A stretch of 64,000 bases of DNA. It comes from Bog-756 sp963830165. Its GTDB lineage: Bacteria; Actinomycetota; Acidimicrobiia; Acidimicrobiales; RAAP-2. Under the pieces are notes generated by a model. That model made no database searches. It was not told where the DNA came from and saw nothing but the letters and a program-made list of their open reading frames with translations. Location of the stretch: positions 558,001 to 622,000 of the forward strand of contig CAWHKZ010000008.1 of NCBI GenBank assembly GCA_963830165.1. The letters are read 5' to 3'. Every line of letters starts with the position of its first letter. Positions within the stretch are counted from its first letter, which is position 1. Of the stretch, positions 18,607-27,928 are shown in pieces. The position numbers and the translations under genes are program-made.

Positions 18607-20556
18607 TCAACCCGCAGCCAGCACGCAGGCGACCTCGCGGTCGAGGGCGGCGGCCGAGCCGTCGGCCCCCAGCGCCTCGCACGCCGCCAGGGCGGCCGCT
18701 GTCGGCCCCACACCGGTCGGGAGGTCGGCGGAGGCGACGGGCCAGACCAGCGACCCGGCGACCCGCACCGGCCCCCGGCCGGTGACCGCGGTCAGGAAGG
18801 CGACCGTGTAGGGCACCGACGTCACCCGGTCGTAGGCCGGCAGTCCGGGCTCGTCGGGCAGGACGGCGTCGTCCACCCCCCAGCCGGCCAGGGCCCGCCG
18901 GGTGGCGGCGACGTCCCCCGGCTGCAGGCGCTGGCCGGTGAAGGAGAACGACGCCCGGGCCACCGCCGCGGCTCCCGGCCGCTCGGGGCCGGCCCGCTGG
19001 ATGACGCCGCCGGGGCCACCGCCGCCGACCATGGCGTACGGGAACCCGGCCGTCGCCTGCCATGCCATGGCGCTCTCGATGACCTGGTCGGGGACGGGGA
19101 AGACGAGCAGCACGGTCCCGGGGCGCAGCGTGGGAGCGACGGCGGTGAACCAGCTCGGGGACCGGACCGCCTGGGTCACCATCGGGACCGTGGGGGCGAG
19201 GTACGCGGCGACGGGTCCGAGCCCGACGGCCGCCACCACCAGGCCGGCGGCGACGGCCACCCACCCCGGGCGTGCGGTCGCATGCCGGCCGGCCCGCCGC
19301 GCCACGCCGGTGTGGGTGTGGTCGACCACCAGGGCGAGGATGGCGGCCAGCGACAGGTAGGTCACCACGAGGAACCGGCTCGGGATGATGTTCTCGAAGA
19401 TCGGCTGGCCGGCCAGCAGCTGCCAGGGCAGCCAGACGGTCCGGCTCACCCCGAGGGAGAGCACGACCGAGACGGCGGTCATCGACCCGAAGAACCACAG
19501 CTTGCGGTCCCGGCGCCACACGAGCAGGCCGACGACGGCGACGACGGCCATGCCGATGCCGACGTACTGGCCCGACAGCGTGGGCCCCTGGTAGCCACCG
19601 ACCCGGTGGGTGAACAGGGTGAACCCGGGCGACACCGGGGTCGGCCACAGGTAGGCCCGGGCCGTCGTCCCCTCGTACCCCAGGTAGAGGGTGGGCCACA
19701 CCCGCCCCGACGTGTGTTCCGGGCCCGCCAGCGCGAACCAGGTCGGCCAGGCCAGGAGGACCACGGTGGTGACCGCGGCGGTGGCCGCCCCGACCAGCGC
19801 GTGGCGGGCGTGGGCCCGTGCCGCGGCACGGTGCCGCCATCCGTAGGCGCCCAGGATGACGGCGGCGGGCACCCCGGTGATCACGACGATGAGCAGCACC
19901 TCGGTCCCCACGAAGAACTGGACCACCAACAGGAGGCCGAGCAGCAGCCCGACCTCGACGGGGCCGTGCCGGCGGCGGAAGACCAGCTCGTCGACGCACA
20001 GGACCACCAGCGGCGGGATGGCGGCCCAGCCCAGCATCAGGTGGGCGTCCGACAGGCTCACCAGCACCAGCGGGGAGAACCCGTAGAGGAGGCCGCCCAC
20101 GAACGCGGCCGGCGCCCACCGCACCCAGCGGCGCAGGAGGAGGAACATGGTCAGCGCCGAACAGGCCGGAGCGAGGGTGAGGGCGACGTTCATCGAGGCC
20201 ACGGGGCCGAAGACCCACGTGACCGGGGCCAACACGATCCCCAGCGCCAACTCCGACGTGTTGTCGAGCAGATTGACCCCGGAGGGATGCGACATGGCCG
20301 TCGACGTGAACGGGTCGAGACCGTGGGCGATGGCATGGGCCGGCCAGGCGAAAAACCAGAGGAACAGGGCGCTGTCACCACAACCGCACGTGGTGGTGGC
20401 GGTCGGGTGGTCGGACCAGACGTTCCACCACACGAACACGGCCAGCACCAGGTAGCCGGCGGCGGCCAGGGCCAGGTCCCGGCCCGACCGGTGCGTGGCC
20501 CCGTCGTCCGGCACCGCCGCGCCGGCCAGGTCGCCCGTCTCCTCCACCGTGGCCAC
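18607..20556 (-). CDS. CGCGD-family polytopic membrane protein, GT-C-like
   Basis: A 649-residue paralogue. It carries TTCGCGD in outside loop 1, HPSGVNLLDNTSE, LRRWVRWAPAAFVGGLLYG, and the C-terminal MAWQATAGF followed by GGGGP. C-terminal Cys residues occur in LAACEAL and VACVLAAG. The GTG at 20556 is 4 bases after the stop of the upstream paralogue. Two paralogues lying head to tail suggest duplication, with the pair perhaps acting on different linkages or forming a heteromer; both ideas are inference. Confidence 0.8.
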   Translation of the reverse strand: MATVEETGDLAGAAVPDDGATHRSGRDLALAAAGYLVLAVFVWWNVWSDHPTATTTCGCGDSALFLWFFAWPAHAIAHGLDPFTSTAMSHPSGVNLLDNTSELALGIVLAPVTWVFGPVASMNVALTLAPACSALTMFLLLRRWVRWAPAAFVGGLLYGFSPLVLVSLSDAHLMLGWAAIPPLVVLCVDELVFRRRHGPVEVGLLLGLLLVVQFFVGTEVLLIVVITGVPAAVILGAYGWRHRAAARAHARHALVGAATAAVTTVVLLAWPTWFALAGPEHTSGRVWPTLYLGYEGTTARAYLWPTPVSPGFTLFTHRVGGYQGPTLSGQYVGIGMAVVAVVGLLVWRRDRKLWFFGSMTAVSVVLSLGVSRTVWLPWQLLAGQPIFENIIPSRFLVVTYLSLAAILALVVDHTHTGVARRAGRHATARPGWVAVAAGLVVAAVGLGPVAAYLAPTVPMVTQAVRSPSWFTAVAPTLRPGTVLLVFPVPDQVIESAMAWQATAGFPYAMVGGGGPGGVIQRAGPERPGAAAVARASFSFTGQRLQPGDVAATRRALAGWGVDDAVLPDEPGLPAYDRVTSVPYTVAFLTAVTGRGPVRVAGSLVWPVASADLPTGVGPTAAALAACEALGADGSAAALDREVACVLAAG

Positions 20557-20560
20557 CCGG

Positions 20561-22481
20561 TCAGCCCCCGGCCCGCGTCGAGGCGGCCAGCACGCAGGAC
20601 GGTACGGCCGAGGTGCCGGCGGATGCCACCGCTCCCGAGGTGCACGTGGCGAACCCGGGTGCCGACAGCGGTGCCACGGTGGGGGCCGAGCCCACGCTCC
20701 CCCATACCCAGGCCCGGTCGGCGTAGGTGGGGAGCTCGCCGAGCACGGCCGTGAAGAAGCCGGCGGCGTACGGGCCGCCGCGTCCGAGCTCGTAGCCGGG
20801 AAGGCCGGGCTGGTCCGGCACCACCACGGTGGTCACCTTCCACTGGCGCAGCGCCGAGCGCACCGCGGCCACGGTCGCGGCCGTCGGCACCGGGGCGGGC
20901 CCCAGCGGCAGCGAGGCGGCCGACAGGACCTCGAAGCCCGGGCGGGCGGCGCCGGCCCGGGACGGCTGGCCCTGGGGTCCCCCACCGCTGGCCTGGGCCC
21001 AGGTCATGGCGTTGACCGCCTGCCAGGCCTGGGAGGACTGGAGACCGGAGGACGGGACCGGATAGGCCAGCACAACCTGACCCGGGGGCAGGACGGCGCC
21101 GCGCCGGGCGTACCAGGCGGGCAGGACCACGGCCCGTGTGGTGAGGGGCAGGTTCGGCCACAGAACCACCAGCGTGGGCACGAGCACGATGACCACCAGC
21201 AACCAGGATGCCGCGGCGACGGCCCCCCGGTCGAGGCGGCCAGGGGCCGCGAGGGCGTGGCGGGCGTGGTCGACGGCGAGCGCGGCGAGCACCGCCACGC
21301 AGAACGTCACCACCAGTGTGAAGCGGACCTCGACGACGTCCCCGATCCACGGGACGTGCTGCAGGGCGTCCCACGGCACCGGGTAGCCGTGGCCGGGACC
21401 GAGGGACAGCACGGCGGCGGCCAGGCCGACCCCCGCGAACAGCAGCATCTTCCGGGTCGCGCCGCCAGACCACGGTGCCGACGACGGCGACGGTCAGCAC
21501 GCCGAGGCCCAGGTAGCCGAGACCCACCAGGACGGGGCCCTGGTACCCGCCGAACTGCACCATGGAGTTGTGGAGGTAGCCCAGGCCCGACGTCGACACG
21601 AAGCTGGACAGCGACGTCCCGAACCGGGTGGTGGCGCCGGCCGACCAGATGGGCCCGACCAGGTGGGCCGGACCGTCGAGCAGGAACCACAGGGGGTAGG
21701 CCAGCACCACCGCGGCCGTGCCGACGGCTATGCCGACGCCGGATGCGGCACGCCCCACCCGTGACCTCAGCTCGGCCGGACGGCGCCAGGCGGCCCAGGC
21801 GACCAGCAGTACCGCGCCGACCAGCACAGCCAGCCCGGTGATGACGAGGACCTCGGTGCTCAGGAAGAATTGGACGACGGCCAGGCCGGCCAGCGCCAGA
21901 CCGTCGACCCACGGGCGACGGCGCCGGTACACGACGAGGTCGGCCAGCACGAGCACGACGAGGGGCGGTACGGCCAGGAAGGCGATGTTGAGCTGGTTGA
22001 GGGCCAGCTCGGTCACCATGAACGGGGAGAACCCGTATACGAGGCCGCCGAGCACGGCGGCCGGCGCCCACCGCACCCAACGGCGCAGCAGGACGAACAT
22101 CGACAGGGCCGACAGCACGGGGGCCAGGGTGAGGGCCACGTTCATCGACGCCACGGGGCCGGCCAACCACGTCACCGGGGCCAGCACCACGCCGAGCGCC
22201 ACCACGCTGGTGTCGTCCAGCAGGTTGACGCCCCCCGGGTGGAACAGGTACGTCGAGTAGAGGACGTCGTGGCCGTGGGCCAGGGCGAACGCCGGCCACC
22301 GGAAGTACCAGAGGAACCGGGCGGCGTCGCCACAGCCGCAGGTGGTGACGGCCGACGGGTGGGTCGACCACGCGTTCCACCACAGCGCGACGCCGAGGGC
22401 CAGGTAGACCAGTGCCGCCGCCACGAGGGCGCGGCGACCACCGGCGACCGTGGGCCGGTCGCTCTGCCCGGTGACGGTCAC
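20561..22481 (-). CDS. CGCGD-family polytopic membrane protein, one frameshift
   Basis: Paralogue of the previous gene: TTCGCGD, FHPGGVNLLDDTS, LRRWVRWAPAAVLGGLVYG, then AWQAVNAMTW followed by SGGGP. The frame breaks near 21455, where VVWRRDP is followed in the next frame by KMLLFAGVG; one base change restores about 640 residues. Unlike the others it has SGGGP rather than GGGGP. GTG 22481 overlaps the stop of the upstream AftB-like gene as GTGA. Confidence 0.8.
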
Positions 22482-24382
22482 GATCCGGCTCCCCGGGAAC
22501 CGCAGAGCTGCAGTGCGGCGAGGGTCGGGTCGGCGCTGTAGTGCATGGTGGTGAAGCCGAGGCTGTCGCCGATGTTGGACAGCGCCCGCGACCAGGTCAG
22601 CGGGGCGGTCACCGCGGTCAGGTAGGCCCGCAGCGGGTCACAGGTCAGCGCCACCCGGGCCGAGGCGATCGACGCCTGCGACGGGCCCGAGGGCACGGTC
22701 GTCGTACCGGGCACCCCGAAGCGGGCGAGCATCCACGCCGGGCCGATGAGCTTTTCGTGGCCCGGCCGGGCGTGGTGGACGATCGTCGTGTGACTGCCGA
22801 TGGGGTTGGCCAGCGAGAACTCGTCGAAGACGTAGACATCGGGGCCGGCCAGGTAGCCGATGACCCCGATGGCCGGGAGATTGACGGCCAGGGTGAACGG
22901 GAGGGGTGAGTGAGCCGGTCGGGCCGCGGCCGGGTCGATCGGGGCGAACGGGTTCGTGATGACGAGGAGGCGCTGCTGCCCGCGGGGCACGTCGTGGGCC
23001 ATCCGGGCCAGCACCGCCCCGGCCTTGCCGGACAGGGCGTGTGCGTAGTCGGCGGCCGTGACCGGGTGGGGCACCCCGGTGGCCGTGATCCAGCTGTTCC
23101 GCTCGTTGGAGATGAAGACGGTCTGCGGTGTCAGGTCCTTGATCGTCGGCGGCACGAAGCGCAGCCAGCCCCCGCACACCACCGACCACACGGCGATCCC
23201 GGCGACCGGCACCACCAGTGCCCCCCGCAGGGACCGCACCCCGACGTAGACGGGCAGGCACAGCGCGAAGAAGGCGGGCAGCAGCAGGCGGGCGTGCATG
23301 TAGTCGCCGCCGACCTCGACCACGTAGAGCAGGTCGACGAGTCCCACCACCAGCGGCGTGGCGAGGAGCAGGACGCCGGTCCGGTCGCCCCGCCCCCACC
23401 ACCGGGCGATCCGGGTCCCGACGATGACCGCGGCGAGCGCCATCGGCAGCCACAGCGTGTAGGGGGCGACGAAGTTCCACAGATAGGTGGCACCCTGCGA
23501 CCACCAGGACGACCCGGCCGCCTTGGCCAGGGCCGTCGACGGCACCCACATGGCGTAGTAGGCCATCCGGAACACCTGGTAGGCGAGCGGGACGGCGACG
23601 GCGACGGCCACCACGGCCACCGCCCGACGCAGGCGACCGGCGGGGGTCCCCCAGCCGGGTGCGACCACCAGGAGCACCAGCGCGACGACGAAGACGACCG
23701 ACCCCAGGGCCAGCTCGGGGCGGATGAGCGTGCCGAGCCCGGCCACCAGCGCGGCCGGCAGCTGGCCGCGCCGACGCGAGGCGACGCGCACCAGGAGCAG
23801 GAAGGAGCACCCCAGCCACAGGAACACCATCGACATCTCGAGCCCCGACGTGACGAACTCCCACACGCCGGAGACGACCGAGACCACGAGCAGGCCGACG
23901 GGGAGCGCCGTCCCCTCGTCGTGGCGCGCACCCAGCCGGGCCACGGCGGCACCGCCGGCCACGAATCCCCCCGCGGTGCAGACGAGTCCGAGCACGACCG
24001 AGGTCCACTCGAGGGAAGCCCACGGGGTGACGCCGTGGACCGCGGCCAGGGTGAACAACCACAGGGGATCCGAGTCCACCTCCACCCGCTCGCCCACGTT
24101 GAAGACGGGGCCGTACCCGGCGAACAGGTTGTGGATGATCCGGAAGTTGATGAAGGCGTCCTCGTCCACCCAGCGGTACGTCCAGGCCCCCGCAAGCACG
24201 ATGACCAGGGGGACCACCACCGGCCACCACGACCGGAACCCCCGGTAGGGGCCCCGTCCGGCGGGACGACGTACGTCGGGCGCCCCGGGACCGTCGGGCC
24301 CCGGCCCGGTCCTGACCTCGGTGTTCCCCCGGTGTGCGATGGCGGTGATGGTAGTGGAGGCGCCCTCGGATCCGGCATCCAC
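22478..24382 (-). CDS. AftB/ZomB-like GT-C membrane glycosyltransferase
   Basis: Membrane protein of about 634 residues. The first outside loop has RWVDEDAFINFR, then GYGPVFNVGERVEVDSDPLW, the pattern of the mycobacterial AftB family (also annotated ZomB), which adds terminal beta-1,2-arabinofuranose from decaprenyl-phosphoarabinose at the outer face. Roughly ten hydrophobic segments precede a C-terminal outside domain. The start is uncertain: GTG 24382 is the best in-frame candidate but has a weak ribosome site. The gene opens a minus-strand run of ten genes and is divergent from the acyltransferase at 24625. Arabinose specificity is inferred from family resemblance only. Confidence 0.7.
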   Translation of the reverse strand: MDAGSEGASTTITAIAHRGNTEVRTGPGPDGPGAPDVRRPAGRGPYRGFRSWWPVVVPLVIVLAGAWTYRWVDEDAFINFRIIHNLFAGYGPVFNVGERVEVDSDPLWLFTLAAVHGVTPWASLEWTSVVLGLVCTAGGFVAGGAAVARLGARHDEGTALPVGLLVVSVVSGVWEFVTSGLEMSMVFLWLGCSFLLLVRVASRRRGQLPAALVAGLGTLIRPELALGSVVFVVALVLLVVAPGWGTPAGRLRRAVAVVAVAVAVPLAYQVFRMAYYAMWVPSTALAKAAGSSWWSQGATYLWNFVAPYTLWLPMALAAVIVGTRIARWWGRGDRTGVLLLATPLVVGLVDLLYVVEVGGDYMHARLLLPAFFALCLPVYVGVRSLRGALVVPVAGIAVWSVVCGGWLRFVPPTIKDLTPQTVFISNERNSWITATGVPHPVTAADYAHALSGKAGAVLARMAHDVPRGQQRLLVITNPFAPIDPAAARPAHSPLPFTLAVNLPAIGVIGYLAGPDVYVFDEFSLANPIGSHTTIVHHARPGHEKLIGPAWMLARFGVPGTTTVPSGPSQASIASARVALTCDPLRAYLTAVTAPLTWSRALSNIGDSLGFTTMHYSADPTLAALQLCGSRGAGS

Positions 24383-24432
24383 GGCCCTTGTCGTGATGCG
24401 GCACAGCCCCAGGGGCGTGCCGGAGGTCGGTG

Positions 24433-24438
24433 TACCAT
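24433..24438 (+). promoter_or_regulatory. -10 box of a leaderless transcript
   Basis: TACCAT lies 7 bases before ATG 24446, the same spacing as in front of 2368, 4305 and 50251. It is in the 242-base gap between divergent genes, in which I see no other feature except the short frame that follows. Confidence 0.4.
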
Positions 24439-24445
24439 CCTGGCG

Positions 24446-24520
24446 ATGCGGACGGGATGTCGACCAGATACGGTGCGCACAGGCACTGTCCGTCGCCGGA
24501 GCCGGGTAGCCCCCCGGTGA
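24446..24520 (+). CDS. Possible 24-codon leaderless upstream ORF
   Basis: The frame starts at ATG 24446 directly after a -10 box and is Arg- and Thr-rich. Its TGA overlaps ATG 24520 as TGATG, and that ATG is in frame with the acyltransferase that follows. The arrangement would let ribosomes reinitiate and make a longer form of the acyltransferase. Its existence rests only on this arrangement. Confidence 0.3.
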   Translation: MRTGCRPDTVRTGTVRRRSRVAPR

Positions 24521-24624
24521 TGGGAAGGGACGGCTCGACCGATCCCTCCGCACCTGCTGCGTCTCCCCAAACGGCGGTGGCCGACGCTGGACACCTCGCC
24601 GATCCATCGCCAGGTGGAGATCAG

Positions 24625-25734
24625 GTGACCTCAGAGCCGTACCGGTTCCGCCTCGGGAACCGTCCGCCCCTCACGGGGATCCGAGCGCTGGCGCTGTTCA
24701 CCGTCCTCATCTACCACTCGAATTTCGAGACGTTGCCCGGTACGTGGGTCGCCCTCGGGGTGTTCTTCACACTCAGCGGATTCCTCATCACCGCCATGCT
24801 CGCCAGCGAAGGGGCCCGATTCGGCCGGATCAGCCTGAAGTCGTTCTACGCACGCCGAGCGGTTCGGTTACTCCCCCCACTCCTCCTGACCGTGGCCCTG
24901 CTGGCCATCTACGCCTCGTTCGTTCATGTTGCGGAAGCGTCGACCCGCATTTGGGGGGACAGCCTGGCGGCACTCTTCTATTACGCCGACTACCGCCAGG
25001 CACTGGGACACGCACCGTTCTTCGGCTACCTGGCCCAGACGTGGTCACTCTCGGTGGAGGAGCAGTTCTACATCCTGTGGTCGATCGCCATGGTCGTGGC
25101 CGTAGCGATGAACAGGCGCAGACTGGCCTACGCGTTCGCCGTGGTCGGCGCCCTCGCGTCGACCGGCGACCGCCTCTTCCTCGTGTACCACGCGCCCCGC
25201 TTCGACAACGTGGTGTTCGACCGGATCTACTACGCCTTCGACACGCGGGCCGACGCTCTCTTCGTCGGCTGCCTCCTCGGCCTGCTGGCCGCTGACGGTT
25301 ACCTCCACGGGTGGCCCCGCTGGGCCAGGGGCCTACTGACCGCAGCGGCGGCGGTGTCGGCGGTGTTCCTGTGCTGGATCCTCCTCTACGCCCCTCTCAA
25401 TACCGAGAACCTGTGCGTCTGGTGGCTGCCGACGACCACCCTCGCGTCCGCGATCATTCTCACCTACTTCGTGATCTGCCCCTCGAGCCTGGGCTCCAAA
25501 TTCGTGGGCCTCGGATTCCTGGTGTTCATCGGCGACCTGTCCTACACCGTCTACCTCATCCACTTCCCCGTGTATCTGGCGATCCAGCAGGGCTACACGG
25601 GATGGGCCTACTGGCCCAACGAGCTCGCCCGGCTCGGCGTGATCTTCACGATCGCCATCGCCAGCTGGTTCCTCATGGAACGACCACTGATGCGGTGGCG
25701 ACAACGCTCCGCGGCTGCACGTTCTGCAACCTGA
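24625..25734 (+). CDS. Acyltransferase-3 membrane protein without SGNH domain
   Basis: A 369-residue OafA/YrhL-type acyltransferase: TGIRALALF, LIYHSNFE with the conserved His, VFFTLSGFLITAML, RRAVRLLPPL, and WSLSVEEQFYILW. It ends at the last membrane helix with no SGNH domain, so it may act alone or supply acyl groups to a separate acceptor protein. GTG 24625 has a GGTGGAG ribosome site and starts right before the domain; ATG 24520 in the same frame would add 35 poorly conserved residues and is coupled to an upstream short frame. The neighbour at 25799 is an acyltransferase with SGNH. Confidence 0.85.
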   Translation: MTSEPYRFRLGNRPPLTGIRALALFTVLIYHSNFETLPGTWVALGVFFTLSGFLITAMLASEGARFGRISLKSFYARRAVRLLPPLLLTVALLAIYASFVHVAEASTRIWGDSLAALFYYADYRQALGHAPFFGYLAQTWSLSVEEQFYILWSIAMVVAVAMNRRRLAYAFAVVGALASTGDRLFLVYHAPRFDNVVFDRIYYAFDTRADALFVGCLLGLLAADGYLHGWPRWARGLLTAAAAVSAVFLCWILLYAPLNTENLCVWWLPTTTLASAIILTYFVICPSSLGSKFVGLGFLVFIGDLSYTVYLIHFPVYLAIQQGYTGWAYWPNELARLGVIFTIAIASWFLMERPLMRWRQRSAAARSAT

Positions 25735-25754
25735 ACCGGTCGTTCCCCGATGTT

Positions 25755-25770
25755 CGGCCCCATCGGGCCG
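25755..25770 (+). terminator. Short hairpin between two acyltransferase genes
   Basis: CGGCCC (25755-25760) pairs with GGGCCG (25765-25770) around CATC, 20 bases after the stop at 25734. TAGCAT at 25776-25781 follows and could be a -10 box for the next gene. Confidence 0.3.
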
Positions 25771-25798
25771 GAGCTAGCATTCGGCGGTGGGAGGAGCC

Positions 25799-27928
25799 GT
25801 GGACGAAGTGATCGCGGCGCCGCCGCGGGACGACGGCACCGAGGTGGCCTCCGAACAAATGGCCCCTCCGGAACCGTCCCTCGGCAGGATCCCGGCCCTG
25901 GACGGGATCCGCGCCCTGGCCATCGTCCTGGTCCTCGTGTTCCACGGCGGGTTCTCGTGGGCCGGCGGCGGGTTCTTCGGCGTGGACGTCTTCTTCGTGC
26001 TCTCGGGGTTTCTCATCACCGGGCTCCTGGTGTCCGAGTACCGGCAGAACGCCGGCATCGGCCTCAAGCGGTTCTGGGGCCACCGGATCCGCCGCCTCGG
26101 GCCGGCCCTCCTGGTGATGCTCGCCGGGATCGCCATCTACGGGTGGCTCGTCGCCGCCCCGGACACACTCGACTCGCTGCGCAGCAACGCCATCGCCACG
26201 CTGTTGTACGTCAACAATTGGCACCAGATCTCGGGGGGCCAGGGGTACTTCGCCGCCCTGAACACGCCCCAGCCGCTGCTCCACACATGGTCGCTCTCGA
26301 TCGAGGAGCAGTTCTACGTGATCTGGCCCCTGGTGGTGCTCGGCGTCCTGCACTGGTTCCGATCGCTGCGAGCCCTGCTCGTGGTGACCGTCGCCGGGGC
26401 GGTGGCCAGCGCCGTCGACATGGCGGTCGTCTACGGCAACGGGGCGGGCCAGAGCCGTGCCTACTACGGCACCGACACCCGGGCCCAGGCCCTGCTGATC
26501 GGCGCGGCACTGGCCATCGTGCTGGCCCACCCCCTCCCCCGCCGACGTAGGCGACCGGTCACCACGACGACGCTGGTCCGGAGCCTCGACCTCGGGAGGC
26601 CGGCCCGGGTGGGGCTCGTGGTGCTGGGCGGTCTGGGCCTGGCCGGCATCCTCGTACTGGCGACGACCGTCAACAGCACCTCGACCTGGATCTACCGGGG
26701 CGGCTTCACACTGGTGGCGCTCGCCGCCGCCGCCGTCATCGCCTGTGTCGCCCTCCTGCCACGGAGCCCGTGGGGACGGGTCCTGTCGCTCCGTCCGGTG
26801 CGGTACGTCGGAGCCATCTCCTACGGCCTGTACCTGTACCACTGGCCGATCTTCGTGGTCCTCGACAACGCCCGCACCGGATTGACCGGTTGGGCGCTGT
26901 TCGGGTTGCGGGTGGCCGTGTCGGTGGCCGTGGCCGTCATCTCCTTCCACTTCCTCGAGATGCCCGTCCGCCGCGGCGTGCTCCGTGGGTGGCGGGGATG
27001 GTTCGCCGCCCCGCTGGCCGTGGGGGCCACGGCCGTCCTGGTGCTGGGCTCGACCGCGGGAGCCACGGCCGCCGTCAACCAGGCCCCCGCCTCCTTCTCC
27101 ACGTCCTTCCCGATACCGAAGGGAGAGAATCCGGGCACCGCGGCCGGCGTGCCGTCCTTTCCGGCGGGCGCGGGAGGACCCATCCGCGTCCTCCTCGTGG
27201 GCGACTCCGAGGCCAGCTTCCTCGGGTTCGGACTCGGGCCGGCGGCGCCCAGCTACGACACGTACTACGCGGGGGACGGCACCTTCGGGTGCGGCCTGCT
27301 GACGTACGCCACCAGCTTCCACGGCACCGTGGTCAACGGCAACCTGGGCCTCCGCGGCGGGCACCTGCCCGTTCCGTGCGACACCCAGCTCACCCGGTGG
27401 CAGGCCGATGTCGACGCGTTCCACCCCGACGTGGTCCTGCTCGCCGACGGCGAGTACGAGGTGCGCAACCAGTACATCGGGAAGGGGACGACCAACATCC
27501 TGTCGACCTCCTTCGATGCCGTCGAGCGGCGCGCCCTCGAGAAGGCGGTGGGCGTCCTCGGTTCCACCGGGGCACCGGTCGTGTTGCTGACCGCCCCCTA
27601 CTACCACCAGCTCGAGCAGGAGGACGGCCAGCCGTGGCCCGAGGACAACCCGGCCCGGGTGAACCGGTACAACGCCATCCTCCGCGAGGTGGCGAAGGGC
27701 TCGGGCGGGAAGATCGTCGTCGCCGACCTCGGAGCCCAGCTCGATCCCGGCGGCCACTTCGATCAGTACATTGACGGCGTGGACGTGCGCTTCTCCGACG
27801 GGATCCACGTGACACCGGCGGGCGCCTCGCTCGTCGCGCCGTGGCTCCTGAAGCAGGCCGCCGCGCTCGGCCAGGCCTACCGGGCGACACAGGCACCGAC
27901 CACGACCACGACGTCGCCGACCGGCTGA
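25799..27928 (+). CDS. Acyltransferase-3/SGNH fusion
   Basis: A 709-residue OafA-like envelope O-acyltransferase. Membrane half: PALDGIRALAI, FHGGFSW, GVDVFFVLSGFLITG, HRIRRLGPAL, SIEEQFYVIWPLV. SGNH half: VGDSEASFLGFGL near residue 464 and FSDGIHVTPAG near 665. The SGNH loops differ from those of the array at 6-14 kb. GTG 25799 is chosen because GGGAGGA lies 2-8 bases upstream; GTG 25787 is also in frame. Its stop overlaps the ATG of the next gene (TGATG), so the pair is coupled. Confidence 0.88.
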   Translation: MDEVIAAPPRDDGTEVASEQMAPPEPSLGRIPALDGIRALAIVLVLVFHGGFSWAGGGFFGVDVFFVLSGFLITGLLVSEYRQNAGIGLKRFWGHRIRRLGPALLVMLAGIAIYGWLVAAPDTLDSLRSNAIATLLYVNNWHQISGGQGYFAALNTPQPLLHTWSLSIEEQFYVIWPLVVLGVLHWFRSLRALLVVTVAGAVASAVDMAVVYGNGAGQSRAYYGTDTRAQALLIGAALAIVLAHPLPRRRRRPVTTTTLVRSLDLGRPARVGLVVLGGLGLAGILVLATTVNSTSTWIYRGGFTLVALAAAAVIACVALLPRSPWGRVLSLRPVRYVGAISYGLYLYHWPIFVVLDNARTGLTGWALFGLRVAVSVAVAVISFHFLEMPVRRGVLRGWRGWFAAPLAVGATAVLVLGSTAGATAAVNQAPASFSTSFPIPKGENPGTAAGVPSFPAGAGGPIRVLLVGDSEASFLGFGLGPAAPSYDTYYAGDGTFGCGLLTYATSFHGTVVNGNLGLRGGHLPVPCDTQLTRWQADVDAFHPDVVLLADGEYEVRNQYIGKGTTNILSTSFDAVERRALEKAVGVLGSTGAPVVLLTAPYYHQLEQEDGQPWPEDNPARVNRYNAILREVAKGSGGKIVVADLGAQLDPGGHFDQYIDGVDVRFSDGIHVTPAGASLVAPWLLKQAAALGQAYRATQAPTTTTTSPTG

